From Rhodamnia argentea (taxonomy: Eukaryota; Streptophyta; Magnoliopsida; Myrtales; Myrtaceae): a DNA stretch of 64,000 nucleotides. Every line of letters begins with the position of its first letter. Within the stretch, counting starts at the first letter, position 1. Where the stretch lies: positions 28,343,948 through 28,407,947 of the forward strand of contig NC_063154.1 in assembly GCF_020921035.1 (NCBI RefSeq), in the 5' to 3' direction. The notes beneath the pieces were generated by a model that saw nothing but the letters and a program-made list of their open reading frames with translations, did not search any database and was not told the origin of the DNA. Made by a program: the position numbers and the translations under genes. Below, piece by piece: positions 48,615 through 61,244 of this stretch.

Positions 48615-49497
48615 AGAAGTACCTTTTTTTTCCCTTCTTTCTGAATGAATCAAAATAAGCACAAGAACGAAAATCGCCTCGTAAGAACGATGATAAAAGG
48701 CCTCTAATTCAACTAAACATTCAAAACGGTACAGATTCTAACAACGATACGGATAATTTTTTTCCTCCTCTCTGTTCTTCACCAAGGAAAACAACAAAGA
48801 CCGCACCAATCGGGTGCTTCTACAACTCATCCGCGCCAATCCTCGAAAATCCGGCCTCGACTTCGGCGGACATTTAGATGCGAGCAAAGCAAAGGCCGAG
48901 ACTCACCAACATGAGCTAAACCGAAAAACCCTAAAAACTTCTCAAGAATGCCAAATCATAGAAACTAAATCCGAAGAAAAGAAGAGTCGATCGAGCACCA
49001 ACCCTGTAATCGAGGAGATGCGCACGGAGTCGTAATCTTTTTTAGAGAGATGGATATGTGCGCGGCTTCGAAGCCACTTGCCGCGCCCTGGATTTGGTGT
49101 CGGGAAAGTCGACGGCGGTTCCGCGGATGATGGCGTCGAAGAGGAGCGCCACCGGCGCAAACGGAGGAGGACGATGGAGCAAATTTGAGAGTTCCGCGGA
49201 CGCCGGCGTCGAAGAGAAGCGTCACCGGAGCAAAAGGAGGAGGAGGACGATGGAGGAAGTTTGAGAGAGGTAAAAGGGAACGAGAGAGGATGCCGGCGTC
49301 GATATGTAAGATTTGAGGAGAGAGGAAATTAGATTTTTTAATTTTTTATTTAGAAGTGCTGGTTTCGCGCGCTCAAATTTGAGCTCCCCCTCTTCAGATG
49401 ACGTGGCTGAATCTCAGCCTTCGGATTCAAACGAACGGCTGGATTTTATTTTATGTCACCCCTGCCATTAACCCTCTATGGCAGGGGATCCAAATCC
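48521..49497 (-). repeat. MULE-2 right TIR
   Basis: 977 bp, inverted copy of 37744-38787. It contains the same CT/GA-rich 5'UTR-like stretch (49040-49310, here as purine-rich) and the DWNN start. Confidence 0.9.
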
Positions 49498-51879
49498 CTC
49501 ATTTCCTCCCGACTCTCTTCTGCAACACCCCTCTTCCTCGTTCGGTCCACCCCGACCCATGCCGTGATGCCCTCCCGCTCACTCGAGCTTGCCTTGACGA
49601 CGGCAGCGATGACCATCGCTCCTCAACCTCGGCCTCACTCTCGTCCCTCTCACTCGAAGCTCGTCGCTTCTCATCTCGGCCTCAGTGACCCGCACGACTC
49701 AAGGAAGGAGGAGAGGAACCCGAGCTCGTTTGACAGGAATTGACTCTTGTTTTCTTCGTACGTCGACTCTAAGGCAATTGAAGCCCTTAACTCTCTTGCT
49801 TGATTGTGATTCGTCGCCTGATTGGGTACGGCGCAATGTTTCGAAAATGGGTATTTAAAAACCGCGATTTGCCTTGCATGTAGGAGAAAATTTGATTTCA
49901 TGAACGATCTATTGCTTTAATTACAGTCTGTGGATCTTGGGTAAGTCGTTTCTATGGGCCGATCGTGTTAATTTTCTTTAAAATGACGTGAATTGATGTC
50001 GCTTTACTTGTGGGTGTTCGGCATTGGATGGGCGTAAGAAGTGTGGTGTATTCGTGTCTCGTCTGCTCAATTTGATGGAGATTATGGGGTCTTGAGGTCT
50101 CGAAGCGTCCTATTGAGGTGTCGTATTGCATTGCATCTAAGTATTCAAGCACGAGTTGTGTCGGGATTGAGAAAGTGAATGGTCTGGTACGTATGACCAA
50201 ATAGTCTTGTCTGACGCATGTGGGATTGAAAGTCGTATGAGTGGTGTCTCGTTTGCATCTGAGATTGAGAAAAAGGTAATGAACTGAGCATCCTGTTGGC
50301 CTGTGTCCTGACGAGGATGTTGGAAATTCGCCTGTGTCCAAATGATACCTCGTGGAAGCCGAAGGGAAATCGGGACATCCACGGCCTATGTCTCATTGGA
50401 ATACTTGAGGCTTGTGTCCCTCGGATTCCCTTGAATAAGGGAGTTACCCATGGCCGATGTCCCATGGACGAAAAGCTGAGGTATTTATCCCTCAGAATTA
50501 AGGCATGTGTCCCTAGTAGACGAAATTGAGGCATGTGTCCCTAAAAAACCATTGCTTGTGTCCCATGGAAAATTGGTAATGAAGTGAAAATCGAAAAGTA
50601 AACATTGAGTTGATGCATGTTCATGTATGTGTGGTTCTTAACTTAATTAAGGGTCGCCTTACATGAATTGTGGAGTCGTCAATGGGTCTTCTACCTGCAT
50701 GCCTGTGATGTCGAGTCCTGCTAGATTGAGTGATGAAGTGTCCCATGGAAAATTGGTAATGAAGTGAAAATCGAAAAGTAAACATTGAGTTGATGCATGT
50801 TCATGTATGTGTGGTTCTTAACTTAATTAAGGGTCGCATTACATGAATTGTGGAGTCGTCAATGGGTCTTGTACCTGCATGCCTGTGATGTCAAGTCTTG
50901 CTAGATTGAGTGATGAATTGGTAGTTAGCTGTTGAGTTAGTTGTTTTACAGCTGAGCTATTAGCTAACTCTTGTGGTTAAATTTTTTCAGACTAACTAGG
51001 TATGTCGATTCCTCCCGCCTTTCCTACCCTGTTATGGTGCTCTAGTCAAATTTATTCATTCGTGGGAGGATTATTTTGATCCTAAATTTCCTTCGAAGCA
51101 GTTTTGCTTATTGGTCTCAATCTTCTGGGTAGATGTAGGAATGCTGGAGATGTTGATTCCGCTATGTTTTGTGTCCTTGTTTTTGAGGGATTTGTCGAGC
51201 CACCTGACAGGTTCATTGCCTTATATGCCCTCTATTGACGACAACGATAACGACAATGGAGTGGAGTAGCGGTAGAGTACGTACACGGCAAATGGCTAGT
51301 ATGTACAGGCAGGTTTTTTACAGTGATGACACAACAGACACTTTTTGGTTTGAGCCGTGGTGTGGTTACAACTCGGATGGGGGTGATGGCGAGGAGGATG
51401 TTGTTGCATGGTGGTTATGTTGAAGCCAAATACCAAAATTTTCTTTGGTAAGATGAGGATATTGAAAAGGAAACTAAGTGTTTGTTGAAGCCATGGTAAC
51501 AAACAGTATGTTCTTATACCAATTTGATAGGATAAATCGAAGGTGGGGTTCTCAACAAATACTCACGAACGAGGAGAAGACGAAGATAGCTTCACAATAT
51601 TTCTGTATTAACCTCTGATTCACCCATATTAGAATGGTTAAAAGACACGCCTATGTATAGGCTTATTACACAACTCTTGATCTACCTCTAGAAATATGAA
51701 AAGACGCGATGTACATACATAGTATTAACTAAACATCGGAATATGAACCGACTCTTGAAAGACTCAACTAACAATGACTCTTGAAAATTACAAAATAATA
51801 AAGACAAGTCTTGGGCATCGAACGGTCATGGGTCATGTATCGATGGTATTTATGAATTTGATTTAATTTTTAACAGTAT
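49498..51879. other. Intergenic region right of MULE-2
   Basis: 49498-49740 is CT-rich, 5'UTR-like, and continues the sequence interrupted by MULE-2 at 37743. 50290-50560 is a degenerate minisatellite of 'tgtgtccc' words. 51235-51425 holds an open frame (TTTITTMEWSSGRVRTRQMA...) with no known domain. 51520-51870 is AT-rich with no recognised feature. No gene is supported. Confidence 0.5.
50558..50917. repeat. 180-bp tandem duplication
   Basis: 50558-50737 and 50738-50917 are adjacent copies starting gtgtcccatggaaaattggt and ending 'gagtgatgaa', with only a handful of substitutions (for example at 50663/50843). The duplication must be recent. Confidence 0.97.
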
Positions 51880-52286
51880 TGTTACTGATTAATGTAGACG
51901 AGACAGGGTGGCAAGGAGGTGACAAGATATATAATGTCGTCTGTGCTAAGAGGCGAGAGGAAGAGAATGACCGAAACATAATGATATCCATTACGGTACA
52001 TAAGACATGTAGATAGGAAAATGGAAGGCGAAAGAGACAAAAGAGACATATAAATGCTTTACGCCATCATTGACTAAAGGAATCCAACGATGTGGACGAG
52101 ATAAACTGGTGAAAACAATGCTATAAGAGACAGATATAAGAGCGGTTGGAGATGCTCTGCGCAGTCATCAGCCTTAGCAAGGTGGCAATGCCTGAGTTGC
52201 ATTCTAATTCTTTAACCCTTAGACATTTTAGTCTGGTCTGTTTCATCCATCACTAACACAGAAAGATTGCTGTGAGACCTTAAGTT

Positions 52287-53140
52287 TCACCAACTCCATC
52301 GATGTATACAAGCCGGCAGATTGACTCTCCCGCACAAGTTCATCAACTGGCAAACCACAAAGACCTCCACTCTCGATATCCGCACATTTTTGGCCGCACC
52401 TAGTTTTAGCCTCAAGAGGGCCGCACCGCTGAACACGAACCGATTCAGTGTGAATTTTACTCCGTGATGGAGTGGAGGCCAATGAGTTAGCACCGGCCCA
52501 TTCACTGGGAACAGAGAGGACAACTCGAAATGTGGCGAGCCTACTTCATGGATTCTGCTCCAACATGTGGTCGACCATGAGGTCATGAATGTTGCCATAG
52601 TGCACATGTCGCCTAACTTGTGAGTAAAGCCCAGGCCGATCACGAGTCCCCCGCACTCGAACATGTTCACTTGAATCACCACTTGGGGATTGCCTGCCAG
52701 TACCAGCGGGAACTCAGACAAGCGGCCGAGCAGGTCCACATCGAACTCTCCCTGGAGGAGCTGGTCAATCTGACCAGTCACTTTGGCGCGCACAAGTTCT
52801 ACTCCTTGGTCGTTACAGTCGATAAAGAGACCTTCCTTGACGTACCAACCAGCTAGAGGGTAGAAGATTGCTAGGGCATCGGGAAGTGACCCTCAGATGA
52901 GATAGCAAGCTTTTCCTTGAGCATCGTCATTCCAGCACTGGATTTATTCGGGTAAAGTCGCGCACATGCCTCACTGGAGGTTGCACCAGATGCGATGAGC
53001 ACTAGCAGTAAAATACTTTCAGAAATAGAGCAATGTTGGCGTTTAATGACAACTGATCCCGACCAATCTGATGTTGCACGAGCTAGGCTCACTGCTCGTG
53101 GTATTTCCTTTTGATGACTGTGACTGTACAAGGAGCACAA
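52287..53140 (-). pseudogene. BAHD acyltransferase fragment (BAHD-3)
   Basis: Same structure as BAHD-2: LYPNKSS, AIFYPLAGW, FIDCNDQGVELV (intact here, about 52830-52790), IDQLLQG, the catalytic HxxxD as HKLGD, NRFVFSGAALLRLK and a remnant of the next region (SRVEVFVV). The reading frame is broken between the N-terminal piece and AIFYPLAG (about 52885), and the C-terminal half with DFGWG is missing. It is better preserved than BAHD-2 and lies downstream of SCPL-3 on the same strand. Confidence 0.85.
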
Positions 53141-53829
53141 AGGGAGTGTGCCATTAGCATGCCCAATTAAGTGTCATATCCAATCGACTAAGTATGAAAC
53201 CGGGCATGCCGGGATTAGAATTCAGTAGGCATAAGCTCAAGTGTTAATTGAGATGAAGCATTCAGCATTGATCGGATTCTGGTGCAAGGCATGATTATGG
53301 ATGTTTACCTGTTTTCAGCCATGGCAGGAACAAGAATTGATTGGTGTAGCGGAAGTACTACGCCTCAGATACATAAAGGATAAAGGGTTTTGGAGTCTAA
53401 GAGATCCTCATCGTATTGCATTACAAGAATTGAGGCTTGATTTTGAACTATGACAATACCGATCAGCCTAACATGGAGATCAGAACAAGTGCAAAAAGTC
53501 ACAGTATAGCTAGAAATCATGATTGGTTAATCGTTGTCGAAGAGGATTACATCAGTCGAACTTTACAGGATGCAATACCAGAACTCATTTCTTCTCGTCT
53601 CGTCGGAGACGTTGACCGAAAGTTGGATTACTGGTCTCTCCCCATGTTAGAATATAGACCAAATTCAAGTTGGTTGTGTTAAGAACAGTGGAGAAATAAA
53701 GAAACCGCAAGGCCAGGATCTTATTGAAAACTTGATGGACTTTTGGAGTACATAAGTTCTATTTGTCCTGCACTTTGCCTAAATGGTAGAAGGATTCCGA
53801 TTCCATGAACCAGAGGCAATGCAGTAATT

Positions 53830-56800
53830 TCAGATTGTTTTTTCATCTAACCAACGAGTATAGAAGTCCAACGATTCCTGCGGCTTGTATTGAGGGACCG
53901 TATGCCCTGCTCCCTGCACCCGTTGACAAGACGGTTATCATTAGCATCCGACAAGGAGATGACTTGTGCAACGAGAGGCGCATGTGCAAGTGGAAATAGA
54001 TCAGCTTAAGTGCATTCCAGTAAAACAAAGAACAGAATTGTTTCTGAGCCTTAAAAGCGGAAGGAAGATTATTATCTTCGGTATCAACTGTCAAAACGTC
54101 AGGATTTGTGAATTCGAACTTCAAACATCTCATTTCCAAACATCAAACCAAATTAGTTCATTAAGGATAAATTGAGCTTTTCTCTAGGATTCAGACACAG
54201 ACAACATTTTTTTTTTTTGTCCTAGACACTGATGAAGTCACATCTTTTATCCATAGAGATTAAGTACATATTATCAGCATTACTCTATCGCGTTGTTCAG
54301 CATTCCAGTTTGTTTTCGACAGAGCAACCAAAGTAAGCAGAAAACAGCACACTCGCCATGACCTTGTTCCAGTCTTTTCGTGCAACGAATTGTCAATCTT
54401 AGCATATGATTGGTAAGAAAGTTTATTGGTTCCTGACCTTGACTGTTAGAAAGGTGAGGTTGTGGTCATACCCTTGCAGATACCTGAAACAAGTTGGCGC
54501 AGAATGTATGCTTAGAGCAGTATAGCGTAATGACCCGCAATGGCATTGCCCAGCAATTTGAATTTGTCGATGCACTTAAAAGCGACTGAAAATGGACAAA
54601 AAAACAGAGGATTTGGACATCACTCTGCTGATGGGAGAGCGATTTAGACATCTCTACTCTTTCACCATGAGTACTGGTCAGTAAGATCATACCTTGCAGG
54701 CGCTAAGTATTGCTGCAAAACATGAGATGAAGTAAGAACTCACCCGGCGACTTGCTCGTTGGAGATCCACGACCTCCATTCATCGACAATTTTGTATCCA
54801 AGTGACCTGGTCCATGCTTGAGTGCCGGTGTAAGGTACGACTGAATCATGATCTCCACTGAGAGCAGACACAGAACATCAATTAACAACAATTAAATGAA
54901 AAAGACGCAACCATTATATAAAGAATGTGGTAAGGAACTTGTTGGACATCACTACACAACCTATTATGCATCTAAACAGCATCAGAATGTTTAGGATGGC
55001 AAGAAGGGATGTCTCAGTGATGCAGAGCCGCACAAATATCACATATCTCACCTGAATATGAGTGCCCTGTATCCCTCAGAAAGCAAACTTTTGTGATACG
55101 GGATCATACTTCCTGTATCGATGGTATAATTTAACCTCACTCTAGTGGCGCATATCTCCCAAGGACCCGCCACGCTCGCCTATCGCATATAAAATAAGCA
55201 AATGCCCGATTAAATAACTAGAAGCTCGACATTTCTGTGGCAAACAAGAGCAAATGATTCAGCATATCACCGGTGCTGCGTGGATTGCTTCCCGAACTGC
55301 TTCGTCGTTTAACCATGCGGTTGCAAAATCATCATTCTGCAAACACAACTGAGAACATTATGGAAGGAAATATAATACTAATGCTTGACTTATGTCGAGA
55401 GGAGGATGAGGATGGCTTGGGTCTCCGCCGACGGGCATTCGGACTCGCGCTATCAGTCTTGCTAACTTAATGTTTAATCCAAACCTCCATTTTTCATCTT
55501 AAATATAACCAATCAAGCATAGCGACCGAGATTGAAGATTCTAGCTTTCTCAGAAAGCACTAAAATAGTCGCCCTGCTTACTTTTATGTTGTCCTGGAAT
55601 TTTATTTGTCACCACCGTGTGAGAATGGAAAGGCGATAGAAATCCGATCATGCATACTAAAAAGTCCGAATCACTCACAATGCATGGGATGTGAAATGCA
55701 TTCGCCTGTTGGAGACTCGATGTGACTTTGTTCTCTTGTTCTGATAGCCAAAGAGGTGAACCATAACCAAACATTCTTTTTCTTGTGTAGAGAGGCTTCT
55801 CGTTCACCCCCAACTGATGGAGGCCAAAAGGCAGACTCATCGCCTTGCCGTCTGGGTAACGGTAGCACGGCTCGAGAATGTCGTACCTATTTAAACCTGT
55901 CAGAGCCTGGAAAGTAGCGGGAAAAAAAAAACGTCAATTTACCCAACCGAATCCCACTTGCAAATCTATTTGTGGTTGGTATCAGTTCTATTGGTTTGAA
56001 AGCTGATAAACATGTTCCAAATTACTGAGAAAGGGACACCGTCGTACCGCGTACGCCTTGAGAATGTTCTTGCGGCATTGGTCATTTGGGGGGTCATAGA
56101 ACTTCCCTTCACATGTAGCCTGACAATCCTGCAGCAGAATCAATTGTAAGCTCCTGCTAAACATACTTGTGGGACATTTATGATAGCACAAGTCCCCTAA
56201 TTAGTGCTAGCTTTCCTGTTTGACTGACCTCAAAGATGTCGATCGAGATCAGCGCCATACCGAAGAAGAAAGGCACGTGGCCGTTGCCATCGTATTCGTC
56301 ATCTGCAATCCCATTACCAATGAGGTAACCCTGCAGTAAGGTACATTTTTTCCATAGTTAAAAAGCTCAAACAGTCAAAGCTATCACCATGGAATTGGGT
56401 ATACCCCAAGTCTTTCAGCAGAGATGAGATGAGGAGAGATACCTTGAAATTGATATGAGGCTTTTCACCTTTTTTAATTCCTGAAAGAAAAGTTCATTTG
56501 CAATTACCAACAAAACCTCGACAGATGAACCTGGAATTTTGTTTGAGTTCACCATACCTTGTACTACTTGGGAGGCAAGAGTCAGCACGTAAACTCCAGC
56601 ATACGACTCTCCTGATATATAGAATGGATTCGAAAGGAATTCTGGATAGAGCTCGAACCACTGAATCCGAAAAACGAATAATTAGCAGCTGCTCTACCGC
56701 TATCCTGTTTATTCAGTTCCTGTAAATTAACCTGCTGGGTTAAGCCTAACATATTCAGATTCGTGCAGGACCTGTTACCTCGAGAAGAAAGGCATGCGTA

Positions 56801-57568
56801 TCGGAGGCAGTTTGAAGGTCTCCCGTCACATAATTCCGTGGATCTTCGGAGTATGATAAACCCACTCCACATGGAGAATCCAAATAGATAATGTTGGAGA
56901 CCTGCAAAATGAGCAAGAGCACTTCATTTTAATCCTCACAAAACAAGGAGTTATAAATTACACTACTCCGACATTCAATCCAGCAAGTGAATGGAAAGGT
57001 TCACAGAACAGAAATGATTTTTCAGACCTTAGACCAGCTGAAGGGATTGAGCTGAAGTATAGGCAAGCTTCCGTTTGACTTTCCCGCTTGAAAGTTAAAT
57101 GGTCCTGCATATAGGTATGGGCATGAAAATGGGACCTCACAACATGTGACCGTGGAAACATCAGCATCTCGGTTCGGTGCTTAATTCGAATACCATGTTC
57201 ATAAACAAAACCGTCCAAGCTGGAGCAACCAGGTCCTCCGTTAAGCCACAGTACCACAGGATCCTTGCTAGGATTCCTTTCAGACACAATGAAATAGTAG
57301 AACAAATTCTTCTTTCCGGGATTCCCCTCTATGGCCACATACCTGCAGATACCGAACCCAGAATTCTCTTAGTCAACTAAACGAGCCTGAGATCAAAACG
57401 ACGGTTAGGAAAATGGCGGAATATGTACCCTGCATGATGATTGGAGGGCAAAGTGCCATCAAAGCCTGGTACGTGAGTAATGAGGGATTCATCAGGAGCC
57501 GCTCCGACAGCTAAAACAGTCAAAACCAAGCCTAGTATTACACCAGAAGTGAAACTGAAGACCGTCAT
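53830..57568 (-). CDS. SCPL-3, serine carboxypeptidase-like protein (SCPL20-type), intact
   Basis: Fourteen exons, all GT-AG and in phase: 57568-57429, 57342-57194, 57104-57028, 56901-56779, 56660-56558, 56480-56443, 56330-56229, 56128-56048, 55906-55679, 55336-55271, 55179-55052, 54857-54744, 54483-54438, 53913-53830. Total is 492 codons plus stop. Signal peptide about residues 1-22 ([20 protein letters not shown]). Oxyanion motif NGGPGCSS 81-88. Triad Ser182 (GESYAG), Asp416 (GDHDSVVP), His469 (GAGHTVPQ). Exon lengths are identical to SCPL-2. Differences include Leu for the usual Pro shortly after the nucleophile (VYVLTLAS versus VYIPTLAS in SCPL-2), HTVP versus HMVP, and a few surface residues. 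Predicted secretory or vacuolar hydrolase. It arose with SCPL-2 by segmental duplication, and the upstream region is partly shared (57569-58580), so expression may overlap. Confidence 0.95.
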
Positions 57569-60500
57569 AATTCCGAACAGATCATCAAAAGTTCTCCAAC
57601 TACGATCGTGCCCTGTATTACTACGAATTATATAAAGACAAGACAGGGTGGCGAGGAGGTGATAAGGTATATAATTGACGTTTGTGCTCGGAGGCGAGTG
57701 GAAGAGAATGACGGAAAAACAAGGACGTCCATTACAGCAACTAAGACATGCAGAAAGGAAAAATTGAAGGGGAAAGAGACAAACCAGAAAGGACATTCAA
57801 ATGCCTTTATGCATGCCTTTATGCAATCATTGACTAAAGAAATCCAATGTTGTGGACGAGATGAACTGGTGAGAACATTGAGAGAAGATACCAGACACAA
57901 GCAGCAAGGAGAAGAGACAAATGTAAATAGTGGTTGAAGATTCTCTGTGCAATCATTGGCATTCCTCCTAGAGGTTCAATTCAAGGTGGCCATGCCTGAG
58001 TTTGCATTCTAATCCTATGACCCTTGACATTTTAGTCTTGGTCTGTTCCATCCAGCACTACCAGAGAAAGATTGATGTGAACATCAAACCCATAAGGCTC
58101 GATCATCGTGACACTTCGCCCACATAAATCCAATCGTTAGAGGCTCTCGCTTTCTATGTACATTTGACATCAAATCTTCCTGAACGATATGTACAACAAT
58201 TTCTCTAACACAACATCGTTTGGCACGATACACTAACACCCTATATCCGTAACATCTGATGCGATTTGGAAACTGGATTTGCCGAGAACCTAAGCTCTTA
58301 ACGTGGGATAATCAAGCCGAATCGAGTTGAGCTATATCCAACCAGGCATATCGCGCAGTAAGGCTAGCTTGGAAGAATTCAAGCTCATCCGAGTTCGAGC
58401 ATGAGACCAAACAAAGCCTAACTCAGCTCGATGACACCAGTAGATGATGACAAGGATTTCTACACTCCACCTTCCCACTCCAGAAAAGTCTTGCTTTTCG
58501 AGTTTCCGCATGGAGACAGATGATTAGTTTCATTACGGTCAATACGTGAATTTGAAAAAGAGGAGATCTAGAAGAATAAGGTGGTCGTGCTCTAATATTT
58601 ATGATTATGCAGTCCAACTTATTTGTGAAGTGACATTGAGCATCCAACTTTGGAAGGCTTGACCCGGCCCGCCCACTCGGGTCCACCCCCACAAACCCGT
58701 CGCAAGAAATGAGAACCGTTAGATCATCTTCTTCTAATCTTGGCCGCACACTCCATTCTCAAGCTTTGACCGTTTCAACGGGGTCACCAAAGAAGTGATA
58801 TCTATCTGCACGTGGTCCTCCAAAGTGATAGCCCCTCAGCCGTGGAGTCCTTATCAAGCCCCATGTACGAAGCCCATGAACTTCTCGCCTTCTAGTTAAT
58901 GAATGTGTGGGCCTCTTGGCCCATCTTAAAGGATTTGTTGTGGAATTTTGTGATTGGATTCCAAAAGCTCATAGATTAGGATTGAAGTGGGAACCGGACT
59001 GAATCGGCCGGTTCTCGACGATTCCTGATTTCTACATTTTGAAATCAGTGAATATCGGTCTAGTTCCCCGTTTAAGGGTGAACCCACCCATCTGGACCAT
59101 CCAAACCGGATCGGATTTTTTTTATTTATTTCATATTTTTTTCGAATTTTCGAATACTAATTCCAATTTTTTTCTCGCTCGGACTCAATCATGCTCGTCA
59201 CTCACGCCTCTTGCTCTCACTTCTCCGGTCTCGGTCACGTAGCGTTCACGCCCTTCTCGCGACTCGACCCCTCTCGCTCATTATAGCTTCGTTCGTGGAG
59301 ATGATCATCATGCTTAGCTTATCACGAGCCTATTACGTTAACATCACTCGTGTAGTAATTTAGATCATACAACGACACTTGTAGTTTTGCGGGGAAGAGG
59401 GAGAAAAATAAGAGAAGGCTCGGCACGTTCATGAACCCACCTGGGAATCAGATCGGACCGGTTGGACTGGTTCCCATGTAAGTCCAAGACTAGGTAAATC
59501 AGTTCACGACATGTTACTTTTTATTTATTAAATAGATAAATAAAATCAAAATTTTTAACATCAAAGGAAAATGCTTTTCTGCCGAGAGGATGAAAGGCAA
59601 AGTAGACCTTCGGTCTACCATCGCCCCTCTCCGATTCCATCTCCTCCACACGCACCCGCCTTCGCGATCATCGCCGAGCTCAGTTCTGAAATCAGCAAAC
59701 CGTCGCCGCCCCGGATCTGTTCCAAAAAATCGCCGGTCGACCTCAGGTCCACGCCAGATCAGGTCCCCTGGCCACGCACGTGGGTACTATTCAACGACTG
59801 GGCCTGAAAGTTTTGGTAAGGTTTCAGTCATTATCAATTTCTTTTTAATTCATTTCACGTTTTTGCAAATGTTTCCTCCATCAAATCTAGATTTATTTAT
59901 TTTTTTTGGAGGGGGGGTTGAACTAGATTTGCTTATTGCGGGCATTTCGTGGAATGGAGTAGACACTCCGACTGCGTTTATTTCACGAAAAATTCGAGAT
60001 TTAGAAAATATTTTTTAAAGAATAATCGTTTGTCTCCCTTATAAGAGGCATAAATTTCTATCGGTAATGGAAACATTTCTCGTTATGCCAAGGCAAGCAT
60101 CTCGATCCGAGTTTAAGTTTCACACGTTTGCAACAATTCACACTAACTTACATATCGAAAAATTCTTAGTAAAAGAATTTACCCAATAGACTTTTATTAT
60201 GTCCACTGCCATGTACATATTTTATGATTGAATTGAAATTCAATGGAATTCGGCTACAAAATCAACCCTAGATACACATGTCAGTCGTCCAACGGTGAAT
60301 GTGAGTATATTTTTGCGCTGGAAATGGACCGAATGATTATCTCACTTTATCTTCTAATCATCATTGGTATGAATCTATATATAACTCATCTAGGATTCAA
60401 TTCTTTAAACCTACTTGGGAGGATCATATCTCTATGCATTAAGATTTAGAGGCTGCATTTAGTAGTCCGGATTAGAGTTCATATAGGATAACAAATTATC

Positions 60501-61244
60501 TTATCCAGTGCTTGGCGATGTCCTAGAGAACGCACCAATACCTGTGCTCAGAGAATTTGAGATACAATGTTCCTAAGGATGTCATATGATCCAAAAATCG
60601 AATGTATGTTCAGAAGATAATAGCACCCAGGGACAATGAGCTAAAAACTACACCTTACGTTCGCTGCGCAGATTGAAGAAAGAATCACATCTCAATTCAA
60701 GGATATGACTAAGAAACAAGCAAAACCCAACAAAGAGAAAACGAAACAACATGCCCAGAACAGCAGAGAAGGAGACTGAGGCTTGTTCTTTTCCCCACAG
60801 AATGACTGATTCCCGAGAGTCGATCCGTTAACCCCCTCTTCAGGTTTAACTGAGAATCCGATACTGAAGCACGCTGCTGCCGGCGTTACAGCAATGAGAT
60901 TGCGTATCGAAAGCAGATGAATTTTCGAAGTAATTACGATTTTGAAGCGCATCGACGAAAGAGAATGTACGCAATCGCAATGCGAATGCAACATCACCTC
61001 TTTTTCGTGCCACAGCATTTCAAGATAGGAATAGTTCTGCAACCAGCAGGCAAGGCAGGCTTATGTTCCTTAGGATAAAAACAATGGAGGATCAAAATTA
61101 GTACTCGACAGCAATTTTTCTGTGACCATAATGCTTTCATCCTCCTACTGTAGAGAACTCAATTTAGCAGTAGCAAGTGTGTAAGATGGTATATAGCCTT
61201 CACTCCTTAGGATCAAAAGCTTTCCTTACATTTGATTCGAGCTC
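57569..61244. other. 5' flank of SCPL-3 and intergenic region
   Basis: 57569-59930 is mostly shared with 21661-23780. 58580-59040 is specific to this copy and contains an open frame of no known family. 59540-60018 has open frames in a GC-rich patch duplicated at 23520-23770, with no recognised product. 60020-61240 shows no domain; the open frame 61042-60692 (-) ends in a hydrophobic run but resembles nothing I know. Confidence 0.5.

Larger units (their letters stand above)
37744..49497. mobile_element. MULE-2, 11.75-kb Mutator-like element with ~1-kb TIRs (TSD CTCATTTCC)
   Basis: The element is delimited by GGATTTGGATCCCC (37744) and its reverse complement ending at 49497, and by a perfect 9-bp duplication CTCATTTCC (37735-37743, 49498-49506). 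Terminal inverted repeats run 37744-38787 and 48521-49497. Contents from left to right: TIR with DWNN exon (+), FAR1/FRS-type transposase pseudogene (+), exon-like scrap (43760), a 2.2-kb tandem array, viroplasmin/coiled-coil gene (-), DWNN exon plus downstream exon (-), TIR. Two inward-facing transcription units starting in the TIRs match the MuDR plan. It is probably inactive because the transposase frame is broken. Confidence 0.95.
51880..59930. repeat. Segmental duplication, distal copy (contains MULE-1 empty site)
   Basis: Counterpart of 15997-23780 plus 36081-36205. Relative to that copy it lacks about 390 bp (22152-22541, including the TRIM) at 58080, has extra sequence at about 58580-59040, and keeps an uninterrupted CTGAAAGTT target at 59804-59812. 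Similarity ends at 'ttgaacta' near 59930. Confidence 0.9.

Noticed and set aside
59804-59812. Single CTGAAAGTT read as a precise excision footprint of a MULE
   Set aside because: MULE excision usually leaves footprints. A single target copy with unaltered flanks is explained more simply by never having been occupied.
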